Origin: Ruegeria sp. R14_0
Lineage (GTDB): Bacteria; Pseudomonadota; Alphaproteobacteria; Rhodobacterales; Rhodobacteraceae
Direction: 5' to 3'
Assembly: GCF_017743975.1 (NCBI RefSeq)
Contig: NZ_JAGHRC010000002.1
Location: 310,001 to 374,000 of the forward strand
Length of the DNA: 64,000 nt
Positions 47,406-57,216 of this stretch are shown here, piece by piece (the first letter of the stretch is position 1; the number at the start of each line of letters is the position of its first letter). The position numbers were made by a program, and so were the translations under genes. Under the pieces are notes generated by a model. It ran no database searches and was not told the DNA's origin. It saw nothing but the letters and a program-made list of their open reading frames with translations.

Positions 47406-49093
47406 TGGGACCTATCAAGACACCGCCGATGCCGGACGACAGGATGAGACAGCAGGCTTATGAGATTGCCGCCGATCTGCGTTGGAAAATTCGGGCTCAT
47501 CACAGTGCCGGGAACGTGCGCAAGACTGTCACAGCGACGCGTGGCTTCTTTAACTCGACAATCTGCAAGACGGCTTATGTATTCAAAGTCCGACCGGACA
47601 TAGAGTTCTCAAACGCACAGATGATTGCCCAGCGCATTGATCCATTCAAAAAGCTGGATGCGCCAATAAGGTGGTTTAAACAGCAGAAGTACTCTGGTGG
47701 GTGGCGACCCGTATGTATGTACACAACCGCAGAGCAAGCAGCGCAGAAGATGATAGCTGACGCTCTTGCCGCCCAATGGGTCCGGCCCTCAAACCTTTTT
47801 GGTGCCAAGTCCGGTGATCCGAAAGACAAAGGGTATGGCCGTGACGCCGCCGCTAGACAGGTGCAGCGTCTCCTGCAGGTTGGCTACACTTATGTTGCGA
47901 CGGCAGACATAAAAGATGCCTTCGGTAGCGTCGATCCCGACGCCCTTTATTCGCTTCCACTATCAAAGGGGATTATCGCCCAGAAACCTGACCTCAGAAA
48001 CCAACACTTAAAAGAAGTCGATCCACCCAAAAAAGAAATTGCCCCGAACCAACGCGGTTGTTCATCAGAACTCGGCGAAGACCGCGTCCGGAGCAAGTAT
48101 CTCATTGGTTGGAAAGACGGAAAGTCCCCTCGTCGACAAGATCATGCTGTTTCGGAGCAGGATGCTCAAACTCGACGAGGGGCGGGGATACACCAGCCAT
48201 ACGTGCCACTATCCTCTGCGCGTCGGAAGCAAGCCCAAGCGCTTGCACCTGCCAGCGCAAACCACAACCACGCCCCTATGGGGTGGGTGGAAGCGGTACC
48301 GCTTCTGCGGGACAGTCAGGAGGTTCGACATACCTCTGGGATTGCTCTTGGTACTATTCCTATCCCCTATGTTGACAGTGACATCCAAAGCGAACTCTGC
48401 CCAACAGGCATCGCCCAAGGTAGCGCTGCGTCGCCGATCATCTTTGCGATGCTCTTAGCCGGGCTTCCGAACGCACTTGATGACGCCCGGTATCTGGTTT
48501 GTCACGATGATATCATTATCTTGGCCCGGACACCGGAGGCACGCAGCAGCATGATCTTAGCCTTGGTTGATTTCTTTGCCGGTCAGTGCCGGGCAGGTTC
48601 GCTCACGATGGACACAAGATTGACGGTAGATGGGGAACCATTCGAATGGTTGGGATACGCGTTCGACCCATCGCGCGTGAAACACCCTGAAGGAGGCATT
48701 GGTGTCGGTGATCGCTCCTTCTCAAGTTTGGCTGCGAGGCTGAACACGGCCGAAATCGAAGATCTGAGAGACCTCGAAAAGTACGGCGTAAACCGAGCAA
48801 GCGCACAAACCTGCGGCTTTCCTATTAGAACATGGCATACTCTTAGGCAGTGGCGCAGCGGCTGTCGTGCTGTACATCCGGGGCATGAGGACTTGGCGGT
48901 ATTCGTTGAAGGGTCGCGCTGGGTTGCAGAGAGGTACGCTGCTCACTTTCAAAACAGAAACGTTAGTCAGATGCACGATGCGATTTTCGAAGAAGAAACT
49001 CCAAACGATGGCGTCTCTTTAGAAGTAAGTCGGCGACTACGCAGTATTCTTTTCCAGTTCCCTCTAATTTCTAGCACTTTAACGTGGCGTTAG
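47405..49093 (+). CDS. Reverse transcriptase of unassigned class
   Basis: 562 residues. RT finger motif KYSGGWRPVCMY (about 95-106); motif A VATADIKDAFGSV with Asp168; QG motif GIAQGSAASP (335-344); catalytic CHDD (366-369) in place of YADD; and EWLGYAF near 414. All three catalytic Asp are intact. About 170 residues separate motif A and the QG motif, roughly 100 more than usual. No maturase or endonuclease domain, no retron msr-msd evident, and the QGxxxSP form argues against a DGR. Most likely an Abi/UG-type defence RT, but class is not settled. See findings for a frame anomaly within it. Confidence 0.8.
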   Translation: MGPIKTPPMPDDRMRQQAYEIAADLRWKIRAHHSAGNVRKTVTATRGFFNSTICKTAYVFKVRPDIEFSNAQMIAQRIDPFKKLDAPIRWFKQQKYSGGWRPVCMYTTAEQAAQKMIADALAAQWVRPSNLFGAKSGDPKDKGYGRDAAARQVQRLLQVGYTYVATADIKDAFGSVDPDALYSLPLSKGIIAQKPDLRNQHLKEVDPPKKEIAPNQRGCSSELGEDRVRSKYLIGWKDGKSPRRQDHAVSEQDAQTRRGAGIHQPYVPLSSARRKQAQALAPASANHNHAPMGWVEAVPLLRDSQEVRHTSGIALGTIPIPYVDSDIQSELCPTGIAQGSAASPIIFAMLLAGLPNALDDARYLVCHDDIIILARTPEARSSMILALVDFFAGQCRAGSLTMDTRLTVDGEPFEWLGYAFDPSRVKHPEGGIGVGDRSFSSLAARLNTAEIEDLRDLEKYGVNRASAQTCGFPIRTWHTLRQWRSGCRAVHPGHEDLAVFVEGSRWVAERYAAHFQNRNVSQMHDAIFEEETPNDGVSLEVSRRLRSILFQFPLISSTLTWR

Positions 49094-49178
49094 AAGTTGG
49101 TCTTTGCAAAGAGTTGCAAAAAAGATGGAATGTACTCATTTCGCAGTTCCGCGAAACGGCGAGCAAGACAAATCGGAA

Positions 49179-49631
49179 TCAGCTTTTTTGTGGGGCTCGA
49201 TCGCAAGTAACGTAAGAACTGCACAGCCACCGCGACACGCGATTCACGGTTTGATCAATCGAACTGCGGCTAAGCTCGCACTCCCAAACAACCAGCACAC
49301 GCCAACCGGCTTCCTGCAACTGATTCAAGTTACGCCGATCACGCGCAATGTTTTTTGCGAACTTCTCCTGCCAGAATTCCTCCCGCGTGCCGGGTGTGGT
49401 CGCCTTCGGGCAACCCTGATGACGATGCCAAAAACAACCGTGAACGAAGACGGCAGCACCATACTTTGGAAACACGAGGTCGGGACGGCCCGGTAGCTGT
49501 TTGTGGTGCAGTCGATACCGGAAACCGCGAGCATGCAAAGCATGCCGCAGCAGAAGTTCCGGTTTCGTGTCCTTGCCACGAATATTGCGCATCATATGCG
49601 ATCGGGTCTCGGCATCGACTATATCCACCAT
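49179..49631 (-). CDS. vsr: Very-short-patch repair endonuclease
   Basis: Nicks DNA at T:G mismatches left by deamination of 5-methylcytosine, protecting against mutation by the adjacent Dcm-type enzyme. 150 residues; catalytic Asp51, His64 and His69 (RPDLVF; VHGCFWHRH) have the numbering of E. coli Vsr, and the start MVDIVDAETRSHMM is typical. Divergent from the methyltransferase with 57 bp between starts. Confidence 0.95.
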   Translation of the reverse strand: MVDIVDAETRSHMMRNIRGKDTKPELLLRHALHARGFRYRLHHKQLPGRPDLVFPKYGAAVFVHGCFWHRHQGCPKATTPGTREEFWQEKFAKNIARDRRNLNQLQEAGWRVLVVWECELSRSSIDQTVNRVSRWLCSSYVTCDRAPQKS

Positions 49632-49688
49632 TTCACATACTTGCCATTTCTCCGAAAACCTGGGAAGAGGAGTTCTAGGAGCAACACA

Positions 49689-51203
49689 GTGTCTAAGCCC
49701 GTTCAAATTATTGATCTATTTTCCGGTCCCGGCGGGCTTGGCGAAGGTTTCTCATCTTGCAAGAGAAACGACGGATCTCGCGCATATGAGATTGCCGTGT
49801 CGATTGAAAAGGATCGCGCGGCACATAAGACATTGTTGCTTCGTGCTTTCCTCCGCCAGTTTGATGAATTTCCACCCGAGTACTATTCGTGGATAGCCGG
49901 TCGGCACGAATGCCCGGATTGGAAACAGCTTTATCCGAGGCAATGGAGCACCGCCGAGAACGAGGCGCTTTGCGCCGAACTTGGAAGATCAGATACGGCA
50001 GACATGCTTTCGGAAAGGATCCGGGAAACAAAAAGGATGGCGGGTAACGGCACGCTTTTGATCGGAGGTCCTCCTTGTCAGGCCTACTCCCTTGCTGGTC
50101 GATCGAGGAATGCAGGGATCCGTAATTACAAACCAAAAGACGATGACCGCCACTTTCTTTACCGCGAGTACTGCCGTGTCCTGAATGAGTTGCACCCTGC
50201 GGTTTTTGTGATGGAAAATGTTAAAGGCATGCTTTCCTCATCGGTCGAAGGTTTGGCTATATTCGAGCAAGTTGTATCCGACCTCGAGCATGCTGGCCCG
50301 GGCTACAAGCTTTTATCCCTATCAGCCGACTTGCAGTCCGACGACAAACCCGAACCGAAGGACTTTGTAATTCGCGCCGAAGAATATGGAGTGCCACAAG
50401 CACGGCACAGGGTAATTATTGTGGGTATAAGGCTTGATATCGCTGCCAATTTCACCCCAAGGCTCCGTCGCCAAAATACCGACGTCCACGTCAAGGATAT
50501 GTTGACTGGTCTGCCTCGGTTGAGGAGTGGCTTGAGCAAGCGCGACGATGAATATGCTTGGCATGATGCAGTGATCAGTGCCACAGAAAAAATCGGTCAG
50601 ATTACTCGGGAGTATCCTGGAGACAACATTGTCGGATTTCAGGAAGAGCTGAAGCGGGTCGAAAAGCAATTGTTGGCAACTTCAAGAGCGGGGCGCTCTA
50701 GTCATTTGCGAAATCCAGTCTCCAAAAGACTTGAGCCAGAGCTTGCTGCTTTCTTGGACGACCCCAAACTATTCGGCGTCTCGTGCCACGAAACCCGCGG
50801 GCACATGCCAACTGACATTGCGCGCTACATCTATGCATCCTGTTTCGCTAGGGCCGAAAAGCTTAGTCCTCGTTCGCATCAGTTTCCAGACATCTTGGCA
50901 CCAAACCACAAGAATTGGAAAACGGGCAAATTCAATGACAGATTCCGGGTTCAAGTAGGTGTTGCTCCAGCTTCCACGGTAACGAGCCATATCTCTAAGG
51001 ACGGTCACTTCTTTATTCACCCCGACCCGACGCAATGCCGCAGCCTGACGGTACGCGAAGCGGCGAGGCTGCAGACCTTCCCTGACAACTACCACTTCAT
51101 GGGTAATCGCACAGAGCAGTTCGTGCAGGTCGGAAATGCTGTGCCACCGTTTCTAGCCTGGCAGATTGCACAGGTATTATTGCCGATATTTGACAACCTC
51201 TAG
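49689..51203 (+). CDS. DNA (cytosine-5-)-methyltransferase, Dcm family
   Basis: 504 residues. Motif I DLFSGPGGLGEGF, motif IV GGPPCQAYS with the catalytic Cys, motif VI FVMENVKGM, motif VIII QARHRV and motif X QVGNAVPPFLAWQIA are intact. The variable region between VIII and IX is long (about 250-430), holding a target-recognition domain. GTG start at 49,689 follows AGGAG at 7 nt. Together with Vsr it forms the modification part of the block. Confidence 0.93.
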   Translation: MSKPVQIIDLFSGPGGLGEGFSSCKRNDGSRAYEIAVSIEKDRAAHKTLLLRAFLRQFDEFPPEYYSWIAGRHECPDWKQLYPRQWSTAENEALCAELGRSDTADMLSERIRETKRMAGNGTLLIGGPPCQAYSLAGRSRNAGIRNYKPKDDDRHFLYREYCRVLNELHPAVFVMENVKGMLSSSVEGLAIFEQVVSDLEHAGPGYKLLSLSADLQSDDKPEPKDFVIRAEEYGVPQARHRVIIVGIRLDIAANFTPRLRRQNTDVHVKDMLTGLPRLRSGLSKRDDEYAWHDAVISATEKIGQITREYPGDNIVGFQEELKRVEKQLLATSRAGRSSHLRNPVSKRLEPELAAFLDDPKLFGVSCHETRGHMPTDIARYIYASCFARAEKLSPRSHQFPDILAPNHKNWKTGKFNDRFRVQVGVAPASTVTSHISKDGHFFIHPDPTQCRSLTVREAARLQTFPDNYHFMGNRTEQFVQVGNAVPPFLAWQIAQVLLPIFDNL

Positions 51204-51424
51204 TATCGCTGTGCCCATCTTCAAACGACGACATTCACCGAACTCGGTTCACACTATTTTCAAGTTTTAGGGTGAAATTGAACGTCGCGCGGTTGCGACT
51301 GGTACATTGCTGCATTTCTCTTTGACCACGGCTTCGGGGCGGTGTCTCTATTCGACACGCATCTTTTCGCCACCAACTCCTAGTTTTGTTTGGATCAAAC
51401 GAGCACGAGAAAAGGAGCGGCGCT
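51204..51424. other. Convergent gap between methyltransferase and AIPR
   Basis: 221 bp between two convergent stop codons. No gene, repeat or convincing terminator hairpin with T-run was recognised. Confidence 0.35.
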
Positions 51425-53515
51425 TCAGGCCAAACCAGCGTCGACTCTAGCTGAGAATCCTTCGTCCTGAAGCTTCTTCAATGCGCTCATTGCAATCGCA
51501 CACTGCTTGTCCGTCGGCAACTTGTTCGGGATCGCTGCGCAAGTTTCAAGCACACCATTTTCTCGCGGAGACAGACGGCCTCGTTCCCTAGCCCAGTTGC
51601 GGGCATCTGCCCAGAATGCCGCGCCGAGCCTATGCACCTCAAGTTCTGCCTCGACGCTGGTCTCGAATGCTTTATCTGAACGAGCCTCCTTTGCCCGTTC
51701 TTCGGCCAAGTCTGGTGAAATTAGTACTCGATCGAATTCTTCCGGATAGCTCAATTCCCGTTCGCTAAGCCACTTCCAGCATGGTTGCTTTTTTGCCCAC
51801 TCGCTGAAGTTGCGCACGCCTTCGGGCGGATGTGTGATTACATCCTGCGCTTCAGCGGCGGCAACCAACAGCGGCGCCTTCAAGTCGGAAGAAACATCCT
51901 GATATCTCCAGACAGCGTCTAGGTCCACAACAGCGTCCCGTTCCTCCGCATCATGAACGAGCTTGGCAATCGCGTAGGTTACAATATTGGCCCTATAACC
52001 TCCCTCGTACCATTCCGCGCCAGAGACGAGCTTCTCGGTGGCCCGGAAGATGATGGCTTTTGCTATCATGCGCTTGAACCAGAGCTCGTCAAAGGCCGTC
52101 CCCTCGGAGCCCCATCGCTTGCCAATATCCTTGGCGAATTCCGCAAAGTTCTTTTGCGCGCCCAAGCTTACGATGTGCGGCAGGCCTGCCCAAGTGTTCT
52201 CGAATTTGGCAAGGTCAGTTTTCGTAAGGAACTGGGAGCGCGGGAATTCGGCGTCGAACCTCTTCCGCTCGGCAACGGTCCTTCGTCCGCGTTCGTCAGC
52301 ATATTGCCCCCGTGCCCGTTCATAGAACCACTTGGTGTCCCGATATCCGTCCTCTCCCCGCGCAAGCACCTTCCTCGACAGCTCTTCGATACGAATATGA
52401 AAGGGATGATTAGCGAAGAAATCCGCTGCGTTCACCTTGTTCTGACTGTTGGCGTATTCTGAAATTCGTGGCACCACGAGTTCCGACTGTTCACGCGGCA
52501 CAATGGTCAGCTTCATCTGAACATGTACCTGCTCAAGCTGCTCTGCCGAGGTCTTTCTGGCCGCGTGCAGCGAGGCTGTTGTCTGGCCACCATTGACGAT
52601 CTGAAGGTTGTCCGCTCGAACTAGCTGCAAACCTTGATCTGTTTGCTCTACCTCGATCCCGTCCGCGGTTGCGCTGAGACCGTTGTTGTAGGAAAAGAAC
52701 ATGTGTGGTTCATCGCGGATCGTATCGCGAATGCCCCTATTCACCTTGTTGCGAGCCTGTAGGAAGCTTCTGACGTTGGCTTCGAGGAGACGCGGTCCCC
52801 ACTTATCGTATATTTCAGCTAGTTGCTTTCCCGGAATCACTGCCAAGTAACTTTCAAGCGAGGCTTCAGTTCCAGATGCGGCGAGAAGCGGGATGCCGCT
52901 ACCAAAATCCTTTGAAAAATCGATTACCAGATTTGCCCGCGCCTGACCCTGTTCCATGTACTGCTTGAGGCGTTTCAGGTCCCACACACTGAGGGTAACA
53001 GGCTTGCCATCGACGTCTGTTACCTTGGCCGCATCGGCTTGTGTCCTCGAGTCAGCATTCGAAACGATAATAAGTTTAATCTTTTCGACGTCTTTCCAAG
53101 TCGTGGCAATCAGATCAGCGACGCCAAAGCCGGAACTCGTTTCCTCGAGTCGTTCCCTGAAATCACGCTTCAGGCTTGCTTTGAGAAAGCGATGCAGTGT
53201 GTTCAGCAAGACTTGGAGCCGATCTTTACGAATCAACCTGACTTCATCAGTGATCGAGAAGTCGCAGAGGATTAAGCTCAGCACTCCATCACCGTCTCTG
53301 GGGTCGCCGCCGTAGCCGTCGATTCGTGCTGGGTTGCCTGAGACACTTCCTTCGAAATACGCGCGGTTTGCACTGTCTAATTCGCCGGCTTCTGTAAGCA
53401 GCTCGCCGACCTTTTCGAAGAACGCTTCAACTGTGACTAGGCCAAGAACGTCGGCATCGCCCTGAATATCGGCAATGAGTTCGTTATGAAACTCTTGTAG
53501 ATCACTCATGCTCAA
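51425..53515 (-). CDS. AIPR-family abortive-infection-type protein
   Basis: 696 residues. The AIPR signature lies centrally: FSYNNGLSATADG and LQIVNGGQTTASLHAA. AIPR proteins are linked to abortive infection and restriction-type systems, though their biochemical activity is little known. Last gene of the GHKL > Z1 > PD-(D/E)XK > AIPR operon, overlapping its predecessor by 14 bp. Confidence 0.9.
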   Translation of the reverse strand: MSMSDLQEFHNELIADIQGDADVLGLVTVEAFFEKVGELLTEAGELDSANRAYFEGSVSGNPARIDGYGGDPRDGDGVLSLILCDFSITDEVRLIRKDRLQVLLNTLHRFLKASLKRDFRERLEETSSGFGVADLIATTWKDVEKIKLIIVSNADSRTQADAAKVTDVDGKPVTLSVWDLKRLKQYMEQGQARANLVIDFSKDFGSGIPLLAASGTEASLESYLAVIPGKQLAEIYDKWGPRLLEANVRSFLQARNKVNRGIRDTIRDEPHMFFSYNNGLSATADGIEVEQTDQGLQLVRADNLQIVNGGQTTASLHAARKTSAEQLEQVHVQMKLTIVPREQSELVVPRISEYANSQNKVNAADFFANHPFHIRIEELSRKVLARGEDGYRDTKWFYERARGQYADERGRRTVAERKRFDAEFPRSQFLTKTDLAKFENTWAGLPHIVSLGAQKNFAEFAKDIGKRWGSEGTAFDELWFKRMIAKAIIFRATEKLVSGAEWYEGGYRANIVTYAIAKLVHDAEERDAVVDLDAVWRYQDVSSDLKAPLLVAAAEAQDVITHPPEGVRNFSEWAKKQPCWKWLSERELSYPEEFDRVLISPDLAEERAKEARSDKAFETSVEAELEVHRLGAAFWADARNWARERGRLSPRENGVLETCAAIPNKLPTDKQCAIAMSALKKLQDEGFSARVDAGLA

Positions 53516-54500
53516 GTCCTCTCTGGATCACTTCGACCAGATCAACTTCCAGTCTGAACGGTTCACAGGCATCGAGACCTAGCGAATAACGCACGTTCTC
53601 CACTCCTGGCAAAAGGGGCGTAGAAATCCTCGGGAAACCTTCCGTCACCTCGTAATCAGCCGCGGTGCCAAGAAGCCACCGCCTGTCATCGTAGCCGTTC
53701 TCTGGATCATATCCTGTCGAATACAGCGTCTCCTCCCACGCTTCGAAGGCAGCGCCGTCTCTTTCGAACATCTCAGCTGTCAATTGCACGTGATCATGCA
53801 GGCTCTGACCTTCTGGCAGGACGGCCGATGCCACATTGACCACACGCAAGAACAGACGGCTGCCTTCGACATCTGCGAGTTGATCTTCCGAAGAAATAGC
53901 CACAAACGGCTTAGCAGCGGCCCTCCTTGTCTTCACCTCGACACAGCTTCCGATCAACTCGAAATCTTTGGCCGAGCCGGTCGGGCCGGTCCATGCCTCT
54001 ATTGCGGTTTCTGGGCCCAAGTTGGACACAAGCTCCCGAAGGAAGGCCAACTCGCCAACAAGTCCTCGCTGCTCTTCGACGGATAGGCCACTTGTCTTTC
54101 CACCACGCAGAAGGTGATACCAGCGCCGCGTCCGTTGGAGCGCTCTGAAGAGCGCTTCGTCGCGATCCGCGCCTGCCTCACCTGCTTCGACCACATCCCG
54201 GCACAGAGTTTCGAAAATCTCAACCTGACTTCTTTCCTTCAGACCCAGAACGAACGCCGATCCACCTGATACAGTGCGGAAGGACGCGATCAGGTTCTTC
54301 AACTTCGGTAGTCGCGGCAATGGTCGCGGTAGGCTGGGCAGCTTTAACATCAAGCCCGGCATGCCTGCTTCCAACACCACCCAGAAGAAATCGAAACGCC
54401 CTTCTAAATCGACCCGCTTTGCTTCGTCCGGATCTAGTCTTTCCCAAGGATTACGAGGCTTCAAGAGCTGCCTCCTGATCATCGTCTTCATCTTCTTCAC
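53502..54500 (-). CDS. PD-(D/E)XK motif protein (DUF4420)
   Basis: 332 residues, putative nuclease. A conserved ...GELAFLRE-type helix precedes KDFELIGSCVEVKTR, which supplies the Asp and ExK of the PD-(D/E)XK active site. The annotated start is a GTG 50 bp inside the Z1 gene; ATGs at 54,491 and 54,482 are alternatives. Likely cleaves unmodified DNA recognised by the other components (inference). Confidence 0.85.
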   Translation of the reverse strand: MKKMKTMIRRQLLKPRNPWERLDPDEAKRVDLEGRFDFFWVVLEAGMPGLMLKLPSLPRPLPRLPKLKNLIASFRTVSGGSAFVLGLKERSQVEIFETLCRDVVEAGEAGADRDEALFRALQRTRRWYHLLRGGKTSGLSVEEQRGLVGELAFLRELVSNLGPETAIEAWTGPTGSAKDFELIGSCVEVKTRRAAAKPFVAISSEDQLADVEGSRLFLRVVNVASAVLPEGQSLHDHVQLTAEMFERDGAAFEAWEETLYSTGYDPENGYDDRRWLLGTAADYEVTEGFPRISTPLLPGVENVRYSLGLDACEPFRLEVDLVEVIQRGLEHE

Positions 54501-57216
54501 CGAAGAGTTCTTTAAACTTCACAGAGTTGACGATGAACTCTTCGCCCTCGTCATCGTAGAGAGACTCTGGCAGACTCAGTCCCCAAGCGACTACTGGTTG
54601 ACAGGGAATCTTCATAGCCAACTCTCGAGAGTTCTCGTCCAATGCTTCTTCTAACGGACGCTTAGCTTTGACAAAGTGCAATATCAAAAGCCCACGCTCT
54701 CTGACCTTGCGATATTCCTTGTCTGGAAAGTTCGCTCTTTCGCCCTCTGCTAAGCCCTTTTTTTGGCGATAGTTGCGCTCCACTTCCTCTGCGCGCTTCG
54801 GATCAACGCCAGCTTTTTCAATTCCACGAGATGCAACTCTCATGGCCTTCCCGCTGAACGACATAAAATCGTGGGCAAGGTCATTTAGGTCAACCGAGCG
54901 GTTCGCTGGGACAATTGGAGTTCCGAGTGTATTCGTCGTATCGCGCCCATCCAAACTTGGAATAAGGACGTCCCATAACTTAAGCTGATCTGCCCGCCTT
55001 GGACGAATGTAGTTGCGAACGATCCTCGGGTCCGTCGTTACGCTACGCTCCTCATTACGCCAACCCGCCAAAAACTGATCTATCGCGTCTACGGGCACTT
55101 CGCTAATCAACTTCCCCCAAGGAGTGATTTTCTCTGGAAACGTCCCAGACGTTATTCTTTCAACCAGTTTTTTCGCCACCTCAATATTTGCGGTGAGATC
55201 CTCTTGCTTGACGCTGACCTTTGCGGTTTCAACAAACTTGTTGGATAACCCGACACGCATAGTAACTTTCTGGCCGGAACCCATTTTATTGCGCGCGGTC
55301 ACGAGCAGCGAAGCCGGATGGCTCCGGACGGCTAAACCAAACATGCGGGGCGTCGCCTTTGCTTTCTCCATTGTATTCAGCTCATCATGAAGTTCCTCAG
55401 AAGCATTGGCTATGAACGCGTACCAGTCTATTGCTTCCTTGGGCATCCAAATGCGGCAAAGGTCCTCGTAGCCACCACGGTAGCCGAACCAACGCCCCAT
55501 CTGCATAAGCGTGTCGTACATCATTGTGTTGCGAAGAAACCAAGTGACGGTCAGGCCTTCTAGCGTCAACCCGCGCGACAAAGAAAACCCTCCGACGGCA
55601 ACAACTGACTGTCCTCGTTCTCCGGAGTTCGAATAATCAAGATCATTTGCGCGGCTATTTACCTCGACGATCTTTGCAGATGCGATTGCATCAAGGAGTT
55701 CGGACTGAATAGTGGGCCAGTCGAATTCTACATCGGCATACTCTTCCTGCCACACTCTGTGGAGAGCGCCAATTTCTGGGTCGCTCAAAGCGGCTAAACC
55801 CCTGCTCGCGTTAATCCGCACAGAGCTCTGAATCCGCTCGAGTAAATCGTGAAGACGATTACGCAAGCGGCTCTGAACAGCAGTGAAACGGCTGGCGTTG
55901 ACCAGCATCGAACAATGCGCTGCTTTCTGACCGCGCAAGTTTCTAACGGTTCGCGCCAATAGGAAGGTACGCAATGCCCTAGTCAAAGAAGGCGGCAGCA
56001 CATCTAAGTCATGGTCGATCTTGTGCTTGATCGGCAAGATGTCCTCGTTGTCGGTAATATACCGAAGCCAAGTCGGGTCACCAACATCGGGCAGTCCATC
56101 CACGAATATCTTGCTCGGGCCAAAGTAGTTGGTTGGTGCGTCTAGGCCGATGATGAAATTTTTAGGAAAGAGATCTTCATTGTACATCTCATCGTCCTGA
56201 TCGGGGTCGATGAAGATATTTGCAAATGGTGTTGCCGTGTACCCGACATAAGAGCTTCTGTGGAACATGTTCAGAATGTCGCGAATTTGACCATTGATCT
56301 TAGTAACGAGATTTTGCCCCTTCGCCGATTTTCCATACTTTGTATTGATGGACGCGTTGTCGGCCTCATCGTCTATAAGCAGCATTGGCTGATCAATCAT
56401 CGCTTGCGCATCGCGAACACTGGTATCGCCCAACCATTCGAGCAGGTTTTCAAGTGTTCTGTGGTTCTTTTTAATGACAAAAACTACAGGTTCTATGTAA
56501 GCACCAAAACCACTGCTGTCTTCGGTCGCTCTTGCCTTGTTGAAATCGAATATTCTAGTGGTTAATGGTACCGGTCGCCGGCTTGGATCAAATTCTCCTG
56601 CTCCCAGGACATATTTTCTACCAGCAACCTCTCTTCCCCATTCCTTGCCGCTGTCGTGTCCAATCAAACCCTCATCCACGCGTTCCTGAGTCTGGTTGCG
56701 AAGATTGTTGTGAATACCGGCAATGATGATGATCAGTCGGTATCCTGCGTCAGCAGCTTTGCAAACCAACCCTGTATAATTGGCGGTTTTTCCACTTTGA
56801 ACGTGTCCGACCACCATGCCACGCCGATCCCAAGGAACATGTTTATTGGGGTTACCTAACCGGCTCAGGATCTTGTCTGTGACCTTGTCCGTCGAAATCA
56901 CCACGTCTTTCGGTAGGCCGTTTTGTAGGAGTAGCTTCTGGTAGCGGTTCCAGTAGAACGGATTGATCGACGGCTTAGCATCATCCAGCCAAGGTTCGAA
57001 ATCGTCACTATCGACCACCGCGCCAAGACCTGCTTTGATCCCCTGGTTGTGCTCGATCTCCCGCGCAATATGCTCGATTTCTTCCTCCGCGAGATGAGGT
57101 GCAACCGCAGCCGCTACCCCTCGGATCATCGAACGCAGTTCGTCTTCGGGCTTCCGGGGCTGATTAAACAGGCCCATTTCGACCATGTTCTTTACTGTCT
57201 CGATTGCTTCACTCAT
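54451..57216 (-). CDS. Z1-domain superfamily II helicase-like protein
   Basis: 921 residues. Walker A GHVQSGKT (137-144), Walker B-like LLIDDEADNAS (281-291), then a Z1 domain (about 420-640) with GGFSLSRGLTLEGLTVTWFLR and a QMGRWFGYR motif-VI-like arginine segment. ATP-dependent translocation on DNA is expected. ATG overlaps the GHKL gene stop as ATGA. Confidence 0.92.
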   Translation of the reverse strand: MSEAIETVKNMVEMGLFNQPRKPEDELRSMIRGVAAAVAPHLAEEEIEHIAREIEHNQGIKAGLGAVVDSDDFEPWLDDAKPSINPFYWNRYQKLLLQNGLPKDVVISTDKVTDKILSRLGNPNKHVPWDRRGMVVGHVQSGKTANYTGLVCKAADAGYRLIIIIAGIHNNLRNQTQERVDEGLIGHDSGKEWGREVAGRKYVLGAGEFDPSRRPVPLTTRIFDFNKARATEDSSGFGAYIEPVVFVIKKNHRTLENLLEWLGDTSVRDAQAMIDQPMLLIDDEADNASINTKYGKSAKGQNLVTKINGQIRDILNMFHRSSYVGYTATPFANIFIDPDQDDEMYNEDLFPKNFIIGLDAPTNYFGPSKIFVDGLPDVGDPTWLRYITDNEDILPIKHKIDHDLDVLPPSLTRALRTFLLARTVRNLRGQKAAHCSMLVNASRFTAVQSRLRNRLHDLLERIQSSVRINASRGLAALSDPEIGALHRVWQEEYADVEFDWPTIQSELLDAIASAKIVEVNSRANDLDYSNSGERGQSVVAVGGFSLSRGLTLEGLTVTWFLRNTMMYDTLMQMGRWFGYRGGYEDLCRIWMPKEAIDWYAFIANASEELHDELNTMEKAKATPRMFGLAVRSHPASLLVTARNKMGSGQKVTMRVGLSNKFVETAKVSVKQEDLTANIEVAKKLVERITSGTFPEKITPWGKLISEVPVDAIDQFLAGWRNEERSVTTDPRIVRNYIRPRRADQLKLWDVLIPSLDGRDTTNTLGTPIVPANRSVDLNDLAHDFMSFSGKAMRVASRGIEKAGVDPKRAEEVERNYRQKKGLAEGERANFPDKEYRKVRERGLLILHFVKAKRPLEEALDENSRELAMKIPCQPVVAWGLSLPESLYDDEGEEFIVNSVKFKELFGEEDEDDDQEAALEAS

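Noticed and set aside
47405..49093. Retron, group II intron or diversity-generating retroelement as explanation for the RT
   Set aside because: No msr-msd-like region adjoins the gene, no maturase/X or HNH domain or domain V-like RNA was recognised, and QGxxxSP with no template/variable repeat pair argues against a DGR.
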